Source of the DNA: Bacteroidales bacterium
GTDB taxonomy: Bacteria > Bacteroidota > Bacteroidia > Bacteroidales > F082
DNA: 64,000 nt
Direction: 5' to 3'
NCBI GenBank assembly: GCA_017428285.1
Contig: JAFRRE010000178.1
Coordinates: 1-64,000 of the forward strand
This document shows, in pieces, positions 55,821-64,000 of the stretch. The position numbers and the translations under genes were made by a program. Position 1 is the first letter of the stretch. Each line of letters begins with the position of its first letter. Below the pieces are notes generated by a model that did no database searches, was not told the DNA's origin, and saw nothing but the letters and a program-made list of their open reading frames with translations.

Positions 55821-58316
55821 TTACACCTTATCCTCTTTCTTTTCCTTATGACGACGACTCTTTTTCTTGTCACCTTCTTCGCTCTCGCCGTAATAGTCAC
55901 TAGTATCTCCTCCATAACCATAGCCATAACCATAGCCATAACCGTAACCATACCCATATTTCTTGCCACCATAGCCATAACCCTTCTCAGCCTTGACACC
56001 ATTAATGACAATGGAGAAATGCATTCCACGGTCTTCAAGGTCTTTGATAAGACCACCAAATGCGTTCTTGTTGGTCACGCCCTGACGGACAATAAAGAGG
56101 TTGGCATCGGAATGGCGCATGAGCAGCAAGGAATCGGTGACAAGGGCGATAGGCGGTGTGTCGATAATGATGTAATCATAACGTTTCCTCAGTTCGGCAA
56201 ACAATTCATCGCACTTTGCAGAAGCAATCAGCTCAGCTGGGTTAGGCGGTATGGGGCCGCTCGGAATGATATCGAGGTTCGGGATTTTCCCAGAACGCTG
56301 AATGATGTTATCCAAACTCTCCTTATTGCCTAAGAAACTGCTCAGACCCACGTTATTGGATAAACCAAACTCTGGGAAAAGCCTGGGTTTTCTCAGGTCG
56401 AAACCTAACAATACGGTTTTTTTGCCATAAAGCGCATAAACGGAAGCAATATTGATGCTGTTGAACGTCTTTCCAATGCTCTGCGTGTCGCCTGTAATCA
56501 AAACAGTGCAAGGCAGTTTGCTCTGCGTGATGAATTCGACATTGGTACGAATAGAACGGAAGGATTCTGCAATAGGCGACTTGGGGTTGTTGACCACCAA
56601 AAGCGGGTCTTTGGCATTGCTTTGGGCCACCATTCCAATAACAGGGAAGCTGGTCAGTTTTTCCACATCCTTGCGGTCGGAGATGGTCACATTGAAGAAA
56701 TTCTTCAAGATGAGGTACAAGGCAGGAATCAACAGCCCAATGATGATGGCTACTAGATAGTTCATCATCACACGAGGTGCGATAATACGAGTTCTTTCCA
56801 ACCGAGCTTCATCAAGAATCTCGTTGTCGGGGGTATTGGATGCTTTCAGGATTTGGGCTTCGGCGCGACGACGCATCAGATACTTATAGGTTTCATCCGT
56901 GAAGTCACGATTGCGCTGAATGTTGATGAGTTGTTGTTGCTTACCAGGAAGCTGGCGCGATTTCACTTCCAAAGAACCAATGCGGCGTTCTACCTCGTTG
57001 AGACTCATTTGGGCATTGTTCACAAGGTTATTGACATTCTCAAGCAATGCCTTCTTTGTGGTGACAATCTGCTCGTTGAGCTTTACAATCTGGGGGTGCT
57101 GCTCGGTTTGGGTTAGCAACTGGGTAGCCTTTGATTGCGACAGCGTTACAAGGTCACGAGCCAACTGATTGAGCAAGGGATCGTTGATACCCATCGTGCT
57201 GGGAGCAGCAAGATTCTCCGGATCATCAATTTGCACCCGGATGTAATCTTGCAAACGCTGGTAAATCTTCAAATTAACAGTTTTCTCAGCTCTCTCCTTT
57301 TCCAAAGCTTGAAGGTTGGTGTAGACCTGATTGGTCTGTAGGTCAAAATTCACAAGGTCATTCTGTTGGCGAAAGTCTTTCAAATCCGTCTCAGCCTGGC
57401 TCAACGACTCCTGAATGTCACTCAGTTCGTTGTCGATGAAAGCAATTGTGTTTTCCGAGACTATATTTTTCTTCTCCAACCCACGATTGACATATTCGTT
57501 CATCAGCAAATTGACAAAATCCACGATTTTCTGCTTGTTGGTACCCTGCATACTCACAGATGCCACAGAAGCTTGTTTGGTGAGAGGACCTACAGAAAAA
57601 CTGCTCATTTGTGATACCAATGAAGGATAACTGTTGAGCCAAAAATACATCTTGTGGTCGCCACTCGCATCTTGTTTAAACTCTTCCGTCTTGGTAATGC
57701 GGATACGATTGTAGCCATTGTCAATCCATGCCCCGAATTTGTAATCTCCACTAATGTCAATCTTGGCAAACGGATCGTATTCTGATTCTTGGCAAAGAAT
57801 GTAATCATATTTTCTAAGACCTTCGCCTAAGGCATGAAGACTGATGTTATTATCATCCAAGAAAGCTATCTCGTATCTCAATCCCACAGCTTGTGGAACG
57901 CTACTTTCAAATTCGACATGGAATGGCGAGTTCTTGTACATCTCATGACCAGTGATGCGACCTTTATCCATATAGGTTACTTCTATGCCCATTTTCTTCA
58001 CTACACGTTCGGTAAGTGAATACGATCTCAACACGGCAATCTCATTATCCAAATTTTGTCCACCCCCAAAATTTCTAGTGGTCATAATAGATGTTGGGTC
58101 AATATCACTATTCCGCTCTTTGATAAGCACCGTACCTGAAGTCTGATAGACTTTTGGCGTATAGCGATTGTATACGAAACAAATGGCCAAAGCCACAACA
58201 ACGAAGATGAGGAACAAATACCAATGATTCAATGCAACAAAAAACAGTTGTTTTATGTCGATACTTTGGTCATCTTTATTCGGTTGAGAATTGAATGCTT
58301 GTTTCTTATTTGCCAT
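55821..58316 (-). CDS. wzc: Wzc-like polysaccharide co-polymerase/BY-type tyrosine kinase
   Basis: An 831-aa inner-membrane protein: Wzz domain with TM1 (about 32-50) and TM2 (about 527-547), a long periplasmic coiled coil (DIQESLSQAETDLKDFRQQ) and a cytoplasmic kinase. Walker A is TGDTQSIGKTF, Walker A' LLGFDLRKPRL and Walker B YDYIIIDTPP. The C-terminal Tyr cluster is a (GY)n run: about 12 Tyr in 26 residues (near 782-805). It should control chain length and export of an exopolysaccharide with the Wza channel encoded before it. The Tyr run is encoded by a CTATGGTTATGG-type tandem repeat. The first Asp of Walker A' is replaced by Gly, as often in this phylum. Confidence 0.92.
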   Translation of the reverse strand: MANKKQAFNSQPNKDDQSIDIKQLFFVALNHWYLFLIFVVVALAICFVYNRYTPKVYQTSGTVLIKERNSDIDPTSIMTTRNFGGGQNLDNEIAVLRSYSLTERVVKKMGIEVTYMDKGRITGHEMYKNSPFHVEFESSVPQAVGLRYEIAFLDDNNISLHALGEGLRKYDYILCQESEYDPFAKIDISGDYKFGAWIDNGYNRIRITKTEEFKQDASGDHKMYFWLNSYPSLVSQMSSFSVGPLTKQASVASVSMQGTNKQKIVDFVNLLMNEYVNRGLEKKNIVSENTIAFIDNELSDIQESLSQAETDLKDFRQQNDLVNFDLQTNQVYTNLQALEKERAEKTVNLKIYQRLQDYIRVQIDDPENLAAPSTMGINDPLLNQLARDLVTLSQSKATQLLTQTEQHPQIVKLNEQIVTTKKALLENVNNLVNNAQMSLNEVERRIGSLEVKSRQLPGKQQQLINIQRNRDFTDETYKYLMRRRAEAQILKASNTPDNEILDEARLERTRIIAPRVMMNYLVAIIIGLLIPALYLILKNFFNVTISDRKDVEKLTSFPVIGMVAQSNAKDPLLVVNNPKSPIAESFRSIRTNVEFITQSKLPCTVLITGDTQSIGKTFNSINIASVYALYGKKTVLLGFDLRKPRLFPEFGLSNNVGLSSFLGNKESLDNIIQRSGKIPNLDIIPSGPIPPNPAELIASAKCDELFAELRKRYDYIIIDTPPIALVTDSLLLMRHSDANLFIVRQGVTNKNAFGGLIKDLEDRGMHFSIVINGVKAEKGYGYGGKKYGYGYGYGYGYGYGYGGDTSDYYGESEEGDKKKSRRHKEKKEDKV
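55905..55985. repeat. Short tandem repeat encoding the Wzc Tyr cluster
   Basis: Repeats of CCATAACCATAG (plus strand), 6- and 12-bp units, within wzc. Slippage in whole units would change the number of Tyr-Gly pairs without a frameshift. Confidence 0.7.
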
Positions 58317-58336
58317 GGTTCTTTCAATAGATTAGA

Positions 58337-59131
58337 TTAATTGTTATTTCTAAAAATACTATATAGGGTTACGCCCAACGTGACAATAGAAAAGACTGTG
58401 GAATACGGGAAGGTGGTGAAGCCCCATTGCTTGATCTTCAAAGGTTCTACATAAACGATGTCATTAGGTTTCAAATAGTAATATGGTGAAGAAAGAATAT
58501 CAGCCTGACCCATATCGACAGTAACAATCTCAGAACCATTATCAGTTTGACGGATAATCTTCACCTCGCTCTTTTTGGCAAAATTGGTCATATTACCTGC
58601 CAAGGACATGGCTTCAAAAAGGTTGATCTGCGACTGGTAGACCTTATACATACCTGGTCTGCCCACTTCGCCTAACAAAGTCACATTGAAACTGGCCAAT
58701 TTGACTATTAGCATACTTCCATTGATATAAGTATTGATAGATGTTTGTAACTTGTTTTTGGCTTCGTCAACCGTTAGGTTCTTCACCTCAACCTTCCCCA
58801 CCAAAGGCATTTCTATACAACCCTCCTTATCAATAGTAGTGGTTTGAAGGTAGATATTGGCGTCAGAAGACAGGTAACCTCTAATATCACCATTGATTGA
58901 GGCTGCACCGCGTTCATCAATGGTATTAACGACATGAATGTACAAATTGTCTCCTGGCTGTAGTTTGTAGTCAATGGTGCGGTCGTTGACGTATTCTTTG
59001 GAAATGTTTTCTGCAGCCATTTCAGCATTCTTCAAATAAAGCATCTTTTTCTGGGGTACGCACGAAGCAAAGACCACGGTAAAAAGCACCGCAATCACTC
59101 CAATTTTCAATAATCTGCTCATGTATTTCAT
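58337..59131 (-). CDS. wza: Wza-like polysaccharide export lipoprotein
   Basis: A 264-aa outer-membrane lipoprotein (start MKYMSRLLKIGVIAVLFTVVFASC). The Poly_export domain is at about 55-125 (YKLQPGDNLYIHVVNTIDERG, GCIEMPLVGKVEVKNLTVDEAKNKL) and a SLBB domain after it (VTLLGEVGRPGMYKVYQSQINLFEAMSLAG). A hydrophobic helix at the C-terminus may contact the membrane. It should make the export path for the polysaccharide handled by Wzc, whose gene begins 20 bp on. The start at 59131 is preferred over an upstream TTG. Confidence 0.92.
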   Translation of the reverse strand: MKYMSRLLKIGVIAVLFTVVFASCVPQKKMLYLKNAEMAAENISKEYVNDRTIDYKLQPGDNLYIHVVNTIDERGAASINGDIRGYLSSDANIYLQTTTIDKEGCIEMPLVGKVEVKNLTVDEAKNKLQTSINTYINGSMLIVKLASFNVTLLGEVGRPGMYKVYQSQINLFEAMSLAGNMTNFAKKSEVKIIRQTDNGSEIVTVDMGQADILSSPYYYLKPNDIVYVEPLKIKQWGFTTFPYSTVFSIVTLGVTLYSIFRNNN

Positions 59132-59145
59132 AATGATTTGTATTT

Positions 59146-59607
59146 TCAATTGTTTATAAGGGTCAATTCCTTCACTCCCACTACGGGTGTGATAGGCATC
59201 TTTTGTTCAAGCCTAAAACGATATTTGCCTGGGTCGGTAATCGTCAACTGCTTATTGATGGGCAACGTGAAGGTATAGCATCCGTCCACTTTTTCGACGT
59301 TCCAGTGGCCTTCCTCATCCTTCAGGTTAAACTTGTATCCCTTAGCACGATAAGGGTCTTCATGTTCATCAAAAACAGTGAAAACCAACGAAATGTCGTT
59401 GTAGGGATAATCATCGGTGAAACTGATGCGTAAACTGAGGTCGTAGGTCGTTACTTTGGTAATGTCAATGTCTTTAGTCACATAATCAAATCGTTCCCAC
59501 ACGGTTCCATAGAAACTGCGTTGCAACAACTCCTTGTTGTCCATCTGTTGCCCACATCCGAAAAGGCAAAGGAAAAAAGACACAACTAAAACTCGATACA
59601 CTTTCAT
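59146..59607 (-). CDS. gldH: GldH-like lipoprotein
   Basis: A 153-aa lipoprotein (MKVYRVLVVSFFLCLFGC). The mature part matches the GldH family of gliding lipoproteins: DLSLRISFTDDYPYNDISLVF, FNLKDEEGHWNVEK and the C-terminal YRFRLEQKMPITPVVGVKEL. In Flavobacterium GldH is needed for gliding; in non-gliding Bacteroidales it is kept with no clear role. The start at 59607 gives a compact lipid signal; earlier codons read into the AT-rich promoter. It begins the wza-wzc transcript, 14 bp from wza. Confidence 0.82.
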   Translation of the reverse strand: MKVYRVLVVSFFLCLFGCGQQMDNKELLQRSFYGTVWERFDYVTKDIDITKVTTYDLSLRISFTDDYPYNDISLVFTVFDEHEDPYRAKGYKFNLKDEEGHWNVEKVDGCYTFTLPINKQLTITDPGKYRFRLEQKMPITPVVGVKELTLINN

Positions 59608-59742
59608 TTTTTTTATGCATAAAAACGTGCAAATATACGGAAAAATTATCATTGGCTTTGCTTTTATCCTCTGATTTTGATTGAAAAAAATTTTTTTTGA
59701 AAAAACAGTCAAGACCCCTTTCCACTTATAAGAAAATCATAT

Positions 59743-59750
59743 ACTTTTGT
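59743..59750 (+). promoter_or_regulatory. -7 box of mrdA-rodA
   Basis: TACTTTTG (exact TAnnTTTG), 17 bp before the mrdA ATG, in the AT-rich divergent region shared with gldH (59608-59767). Confidence 0.55.
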
Positions 59751-59767
59751 AATTCACAAAATTCATC

Positions 59768-61630
59768 ATGAGAACGGGCAATAACAATTTGACAAACAGG
59801 AAGTTGTTGGTAATGGGTGTCTTCATTGCCATAGGTGTGGTTTATCTTATTAGGCTGTTTTCGCTCCAAGTGCTCGACAAACATTACAAACAGTTGGCCG
59901 ACAACAATGCCTTGCGTTTCGTTACCCAATATCCTGCCCGTGGCAAGGTGTACGACCGCAACGGAAAACTTTTGGTGTTCAACGAGGCTGTCTACGACTT
60001 GATGGTCACCCCAAGACAAGTCGCGGAGGCTATAAAAACAGACACCCTGAACCCCTTTGACACGGTGACGTTCTGCCATCTGTTGGAAATCGACAAGGCC
60101 TCGTTCATCGAGCGAATGAACAAGGCCAAGCATGAGTCATATTTCAAGCCTTCTCCTTTCATGACCCAAGTCTCGAAAGAAAACTATGCCCATATCGCTG
60201 AGTTGCTCTACCGCTTCCCTGGTTTCTTCTTTCAAACGCGTACCGTTCGTCACTATCCCAATGCCATCGCTGCCCACACTTTGGGTGACATCGGCGAAAT
60301 CAGCAAAAACGAATTGGATAAAGATGAGGAAAACTACTACCGTCAAGGCGACTATATCGGCAAATCGGGCATCGAGAAGTCGTATGAGAAAGAGCTGCGC
60401 GGTGTGAAGGGCCTGAAAGTGATGATGGTGGACGTGCACAACCGTGAGATGGGCAGCTTTATGGATGGCGAGCTCGACAAGGAACCCGTGGCCGGAAAGG
60501 ACATCTACCTCGGCTTGGACGCTGATTTGCAAGCCTATGGTGAACAACTCATGGTCGGCAAGATTGGCTCCATCGTGGCTGTCGAGCCTTCCACAGGACA
60601 GATTTTGGCTTTTGTCACTAGCCCTACTTACGACCCCAACCTCCTCGTAGGCCGTGAACGCGGCACCCACTACAACGAGCTGAAAAACGACCCGATGAAG
60701 CCTCTCATCAACCGCGCTATCAGCGGCACCTATCCTCCCGGCTCTACCTTCAAAACTGTCGTGGGACTTATCGCCATGCAAAGCGGCAGTATCACACCCG
60801 CCACCTGTTTCCACTGTAGCGGCCCAGGCTCCATGCCCATCAAATGCACCCACAGCCATGGTTCGAGCCCCGACTTCGCCAACGCCATCATGAACTCGTG
60901 CAACCCTTATTTCTACGAGTCGTTCAAAACCACCATCAACAACCCGAAGTTCGGCAACATCAAGAATGGCTACCAGTACTGGAAAGACATGACTTACAAG
61001 ATGGGGCTCGGACGCAAGTTCGACACCGACATCCCTTATGAACGCTCAGGCAACATCCCCTCGCGCGAATATTACGACAAAATGTACGGAGGACAATGGA
61101 ACTCGGTGACTATCCGCTCGTTAGGCATCGGACAAGGCGAAGTCCTGGTGACACCCTTGCAACTTTGCAACATCGCCGCCTTGATAGCCAATGAAGGCTA
61201 TTATTACCCGCCTCATCTGATTAAGTGTTTCGGCGACACCACGGCCATCCCCGAGGTGATGACCACCAAAGTAGACCCTGGCATCGACCGGAAATACGTC
61301 CGCACGATGAAGCAAGGCCTGCGTACCGTGTTCAGCGGTCCCGCTGGCACTGCGCGTCGCTACGAGTTGAAGGACATCCCACAATGCGGCAAGACGGGCA
61401 CCGCCCAGAACCCGCACGGCAACTACCACTCCAATTTCATTGCCTTTGCCCCTGTCGACAACCCAAAAATCGCTCTTGCCGTCATCATCGAGAACGGCGG
61501 TTACGGTGCTACCTGGGCAGCTCCCATCGCCAGCCTGATGATAGAGAAATACATACGCGGCTATACGGTGCGCGAAGATTTGGAAAAACGCATTATGGAA
61601 GGCAGAATCTCATATAAGAACGAACGATGA
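59768..61630 (+). CDS. mrdA: Penicillin-binding protein 2 (elongation transpeptidase)
   Basis: A 620-aa class B PBP. One N-terminal TM segment (about 17-35), the dimer domain (YPARGKVYDRNGKLLVFNEAVYDLMV) and the transpeptidase with SxxK in PPGSTFKTVVG, SxN as NSCNP and KTG in CGKTGTAQNPHG. It makes peptidoglycan cross-links for side-wall growth together with RodA, whose gene overlaps by 4 nt (ATGA). Known mreB/C/D partners are not in the window. Confidence 0.95.
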   Translation: MRTGNNNLTNRKLLVMGVFIAIGVVYLIRLFSLQVLDKHYKQLADNNALRFVTQYPARGKVYDRNGKLLVFNEAVYDLMVTPRQVAEAIKTDTLNPFDTVTFCHLLEIDKASFIERMNKAKHESYFKPSPFMTQVSKENYAHIAELLYRFPGFFFQTRTVRHYPNAIAAHTLGDIGEISKNELDKDEENYYRQGDYIGKSGIEKSYEKELRGVKGLKVMMVDVHNREMGSFMDGELDKEPVAGKDIYLGLDADLQAYGEQLMVGKIGSIVAVEPSTGQILAFVTSPTYDPNLLVGRERGTHYNELKNDPMKPLINRAISGTYPPGSTFKTVVGLIAMQSGSITPATCFHCSGPGSMPIKCTHSHGSSPDFANAIMNSCNPYFYESFKTTINNPKFGNIKNGYQYWKDMTYKMGLGRKFDTDIPYERSGNIPSREYYDKMYGGQWNSVTIRSLGIGQGEVLVTPLQLCNIAALIANEGYYYPPHLIKCFGDTTAIPEVMTTKVDPGIDRKYVRTMKQGLRTVFSGPAGTARRYELKDIPQCGKTGTAQNPHGNYHSNFIAFAPVDNPKIALAVIIENGGYGATWAAPIASLMIEKYIRGYTVREDLEKRIMEGRISYKNER

Positions 61631-62895
61631 ACGAAAGAAACAGCATCATAGGAAAAATCGACTGGGTGACTGTGCTGATTTATTTAGCCTTGGTCTTGAT
61701 AGGTTGGTTCAGCATCTTCTCAGCCAAATACAACGAATTGCACCCCAGCATATTCGACTTCTCGATGGAGTATGGCAAGCAGATGATCTGGATTGGCATG
61801 GCGCTCCTTCTGGGTTTCATTATTCTACTCATCGATGCCAAGTTCTTCAACGCTTTTTCGCTCTGGATTTACTTCTTCTTCCTCGCCAGTTTGTTTGTCG
61901 TGCTGGTCTACGGCAAAGCCACCAATGGTGCCACTTCGTGGATTGAGTTTGGCCCTGTCAAGTTCCAGCCTTCCGAATTCGCCAAAATGGCCACGGCTTT
62001 GGCATTGGCAGGTTATCTCAGTCGATTGGACGTTGACCTGCAAAAGCGTAAGAACCAAATCATTGCCGCTCTTCTTGTCCTCGCCCCTATGGCACTCGTA
62101 TTGCTCCAAAACGACACAGGTTCGGCCATCGTGTTCGTTTCTTTCATCTTCGTACTTTACCGCGAGGGCTTCCCTGGCACAGGATTGGTGATGGTAGGCG
62201 GAGTGGTGGCCATACTCCTATTTGTCCTCACCTTAGTATGGAGCCAAAAAGTAATGTACATCATCCTTGGTATCCTATTTGCCCTCACCTTGACTTACTA
62301 CTTGGTTACCAAGAAGAAAGGCCTGTTCAAGATGTTGGGCATATTCGCTTTTATGTTTGTGTTCGTATTTTCGGTCGACTATGCCTTCAACAAAGTATTA
62401 CAGGAACACCAACGGAACCGCGTTCTGGTACTTTTGGGTCAGCTCGATGACCCGCAAGGCGTGGGCTACAACGTGCACCAATCGAAGATTGCCATCGGTT
62501 CGGGCGGCTTCACGGGCAAAGGCTTCCTGCAAGGCACCCAAACCAAATACGACTTCGTTCCCGAACAGCACACCGACTTCATCTTTTGCACTGTAGGCGA
62601 GGAAGGCGGTTTCTTGGGTACAGCCGTTGTGGTATTACTCTATATAACACTATTGGTACGAATTATCCTTCTTGCCGAGCGACAACGATCCACCTTCAGC
62701 CGCGTGTATGGCTATGCCATCGCCGGCATCCTCTTTGTCCATGTGGCCATCAACATTGGCATGACCATCGGTTTGGTGCCCGTCATTGGCATCCCCCTAC
62801 CATTTCTGAGCTATGGTGGTTCCAGTATGCTGGCCTTCACCATAATGTTGGCCATTTTCGTGAAACAGGATGCTAATCGATTGAATATTTTATAA
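61627..62895 (+). CDS. rodA: Rod-shape SEDS glycosyltransferase RodA
   Basis: A 422-aa SEDS protein with about ten TM helices; polymerises lipid II glycan strands. GATSWIEFGPVKFQPSEFAKMATALALAGYL is the family block after TM3, GYNVHQSKIAIGSGGFTGKGFLQGTQ the large loop containing the catalytic-region Asp-like segment (with PEQHTDFIF), and IPLPFLSYGGSSMLA the C-terminal signature. It is translationally coupled to mrdA and ends directly beside the convergent adenine deaminase stop. Confidence 0.95.
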   Translation: MNERNSIIGKIDWVTVLIYLALVLIGWFSIFSAKYNELHPSIFDFSMEYGKQMIWIGMALLLGFIILLIDAKFFNAFSLWIYFFFLASLFVVLVYGKATNGATSWIEFGPVKFQPSEFAKMATALALAGYLSRLDVDLQKRKNQIIAALLVLAPMALVLLQNDTGSAIVFVSFIFVLYREGFPGTGLVMVGGVVAILLFVLTLVWSQKVMYIILGILFALTLTYYLVTKKKGLFKMLGIFAFMFVFVFSVDYAFNKVLQEHQRNRVLVLLGQLDDPQGVGYNVHQSKIAIGSGGFTGKGFLQGTQTKYDFVPEQHTDFIFCTVGEEGGFLGTAVVVLLYITLLVRIILLAERQRSTFSRVYGYAIAGILFVHVAINIGMTIGLVPVIGIPLPFLSYGGSSMLAFTIMLAIFVKQDANRLNIL

Positions 62896-64000
62896 ATCCC
62901 CGTAAATCGACGTAATCCCAAACCTCTTGACGTCAAATAACCCTTGGTCGCTGAGTTTCAGCTCTGGTATGACCAACAAAGCCATGAACGCCAAAGTCAT
63001 AAAGGGAGCATAAAGGGTTGAACCCAAACGTTTGGCCAAGGCATCGGCATTCTGATAGGCGGCCGCTACCTCGTAGCCGTCCTCATTGCTCATCAAACCT
63101 GCCACGGGCAACGGCACTGCCACCATTTCCGTACTGCAATAAGCCGTCACACCACCCGTATGCTCAATGAGCAAATTGACCGCATGAAGAATGTCCTTAT
63201 CGGTGACACCCACCGCCACAATGTTGTGACTGTCGTGGGCCACACTCGAAGCCAAGGCTCCACGCCGCAGCCCAAAGCCCCTAATGAAGGCGACCGCTGG
63301 TCGGGAAGGTTTGTATCGGTTAACGACAACTATCTTCAAGATGTCGCGCTCCACATCGCTGACAACACCTCCATCCACTACTTTCGGTTCAATAGTGAAA
63401 CTTTTTGTAATCAACTGTCCGTCAACGCAATCTATCACCCTTATCATTTTGCCTTCATCCGGAACAAACAGATCTTCTGCCTTAATGAATTCGGCTTTGA
63501 AGATATTTGGAGTCTCCCTTTCCTTATAATCGATGTTCGACACTCCATTTTCCGCCACCAGCACACCTTTAATATATGTCTGTTTGGCGACAGGATGGTG
63601 GAGGTCGTCGACCACGATAAAGTCGGCATCATCGCCTATTTGAAGCATACCCACATTGAGGTTGTAGTGCTTCACAGCATTGAGCGAACCCGCCTTTAGC
63701 ACATCCAATATATTGTAACCCAGCGCAATGGCTCTACGCACCAAATTGTCAATATGGCCTTCCACAAGTTCGTTGGGATGCTTGTCGTCGGAACAAAACA
63801 TCAGTTTGTCGGGATAGGTGGCCATCAGCGGTATCAAAGCCTCAAAATTCTTGGCTGCACTGCCTTCGCGGATGAGAATCTTCATACCAAGGCTGATTTT
63901 CTCCAAGGCTCCCGCTAAACGGAAACATTCGTGGTCGGTGGTGATGCCTGCGCCGACATACTTTTGCAAATCGTTGCCAGTCACAGCGGGGGCGTGGCCG
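62890..64000 (-). CDS. ade: Adenine deaminase, 5' part missing at the window edge
   Basis: C-terminal ~370 residues of a metal-dependent adenine deaminase (Ade family), which makes hypoxanthine from adenine. The frame enters at the right edge with GHAPAVTGNDLQKYVGAGITTDHE and continues through LMFCSDDKHPNELVEGHID (metal-site Asp), GMLQIGDDADFIVVDD and the C-terminal GGVTAYCSTEMVAVPLPVAGLMS. The GTG at 63984 is not the start; the reading frame stays open to the edge. Its TAA lies next to the rodA TAA in convergent orientation. Confidence 0.9.
   Translation of the reverse strand, partial: GHAPAVTGNDLQKYVGAGITTDHECFRLAGALEKISLGMKILIREGSAAKNFEALIPLMATYPDKLMFCSDDKHPNELVEGHIDNLVRRAIALGYNILDVLKAGSLNAVKHYNLNVGMLQIGDDADFIVVDDLHHPVAKQTYIKGVLVAENGVSNIDYKERETPNIFKAEFIKAEDLFVPDEGKMIRVIDCVDGQLITKSFTIEPKVVDGGVVSDVERDILKIVVVNRYKPSRPAVAFIRGFGLRRGALASSVAHDSHNIVAVGVTDKDILHAVNLLIEHTGGVTAYCSTEMVAVPLPVAGLMSNEDGYEVAAAYQNADALAKRLGSTLYAPFMTLAFMALLVIPELKLSDQGLFDVKRFGITSIYGDL

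Noticed and set aside
62890..63984. The GTG at 63984 as start of adenine deaminase
   Set aside because: The frame continues to the window edge with the conserved GHAPAV segment, so the gene is cut by the edge.

Overview
The window reads as chromosomal DNA of a Bacteroidota bacterium (Bacteroidales-like) that has a type IX secretion system. The evidence is a PorZ homologue, a GldH-type lipoprotein, two secreted proteins with C-terminal T9SS sorting domains, a SusB-like GH97 enzyme, an UpxY/NusG-like antiterminator, many short lipoproteins, and repeated Bacteroidota-type -7 promoter boxes (TAnnTTTG). Every ordinary gene here uses the standard bacterial code with TGA as a stop. A gut or rumen source is plausible but is inference.

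The most unusual object is at 3264-5909 on the minus strand. Read with the standard code it looks like 2.7 kb of non-coding, T-rich DNA. Read with TGA as glycine it is one uninterrupted frame of 881 codons with no TAA or TAG before a terminal TAA, and with about 75-80 in-frame TGA codons. TGA and GGN interchange at the invariant glycine of collagen-like G-X-Y triplets, while TGG is still used for tryptophan. The protein is modular: four copies of a short beta-type module alternate with collagen-like runs, followed by a Cys-rich part, a long beta-rich part and a C-terminal motif typical of tail-fibre or adhesin proteins. UGA=Gly is the code of Absconditabacteria (SR1) and Gracilibacteria, so this is either a gene fragment transferred from such an organism (or its phage) into a Bacteroidota chromosome, or a metagenome assembly chimera. 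Its 5' end is cut abruptly at about 5910 next to host-type hairpin repeats.

Layout. 1-1.9 kb: edge of tyrS, then a divergent three-gene HipBST toxin-antitoxin operon. 1.9-6.3 kb: a T9SS cargo gene, the recoded gene and repeat-rich DNA. 6.3-9.1 kb: a small HTH protein, a 130-nt nested hairpin, a DUF4143 ATPase and a DUF3089 lipoprotein. 9.3-22.5 kb: housekeeping genes (glyA, DUF1846, pfkA, aspS, rlmN) mixed with an FGE-like protein, a RAYT/IS200-like transposase in REP-type hairpins, a HicAB pair, an Ig-like lipoprotein and an L,D-transpeptidase. 22.5-28.5 kb: GH97, then a restriction-modification operon with two m5C methyltransferases and one PD-(D/E)XK-like endonuclease. 28.5-36.9 kb: an acyl-CoA carboxylase subunit, then ftsX-DUF3098-uppP-truB-queA-glyS and a zinc-ribbon protein. 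37-47.5 kb: T9SS cargo, TPR regulator, lipoproteins, a large AsmA-like protein, NUDIX, nitrilase and RhuM. 47.5-54.2 kb: tadA, ClC channel, exonuclease III, tRNA-Arg(CCU), porZ-recO. 54.3-59.6 kb (minus): gldH, wza, wzc, upxY and a coiled-coil membrane protein. 59.7-62.9 kb: mrdA-rodA for cell elongation. The window ends inside adenine deaminase.

Several families of short palindromic repeats are scattered through the window. Two of them lie inside reading frames and contribute linker residues to a T9SS protein and the AsmA-like protein. All calls were made by reading the sequence; no database search was run.
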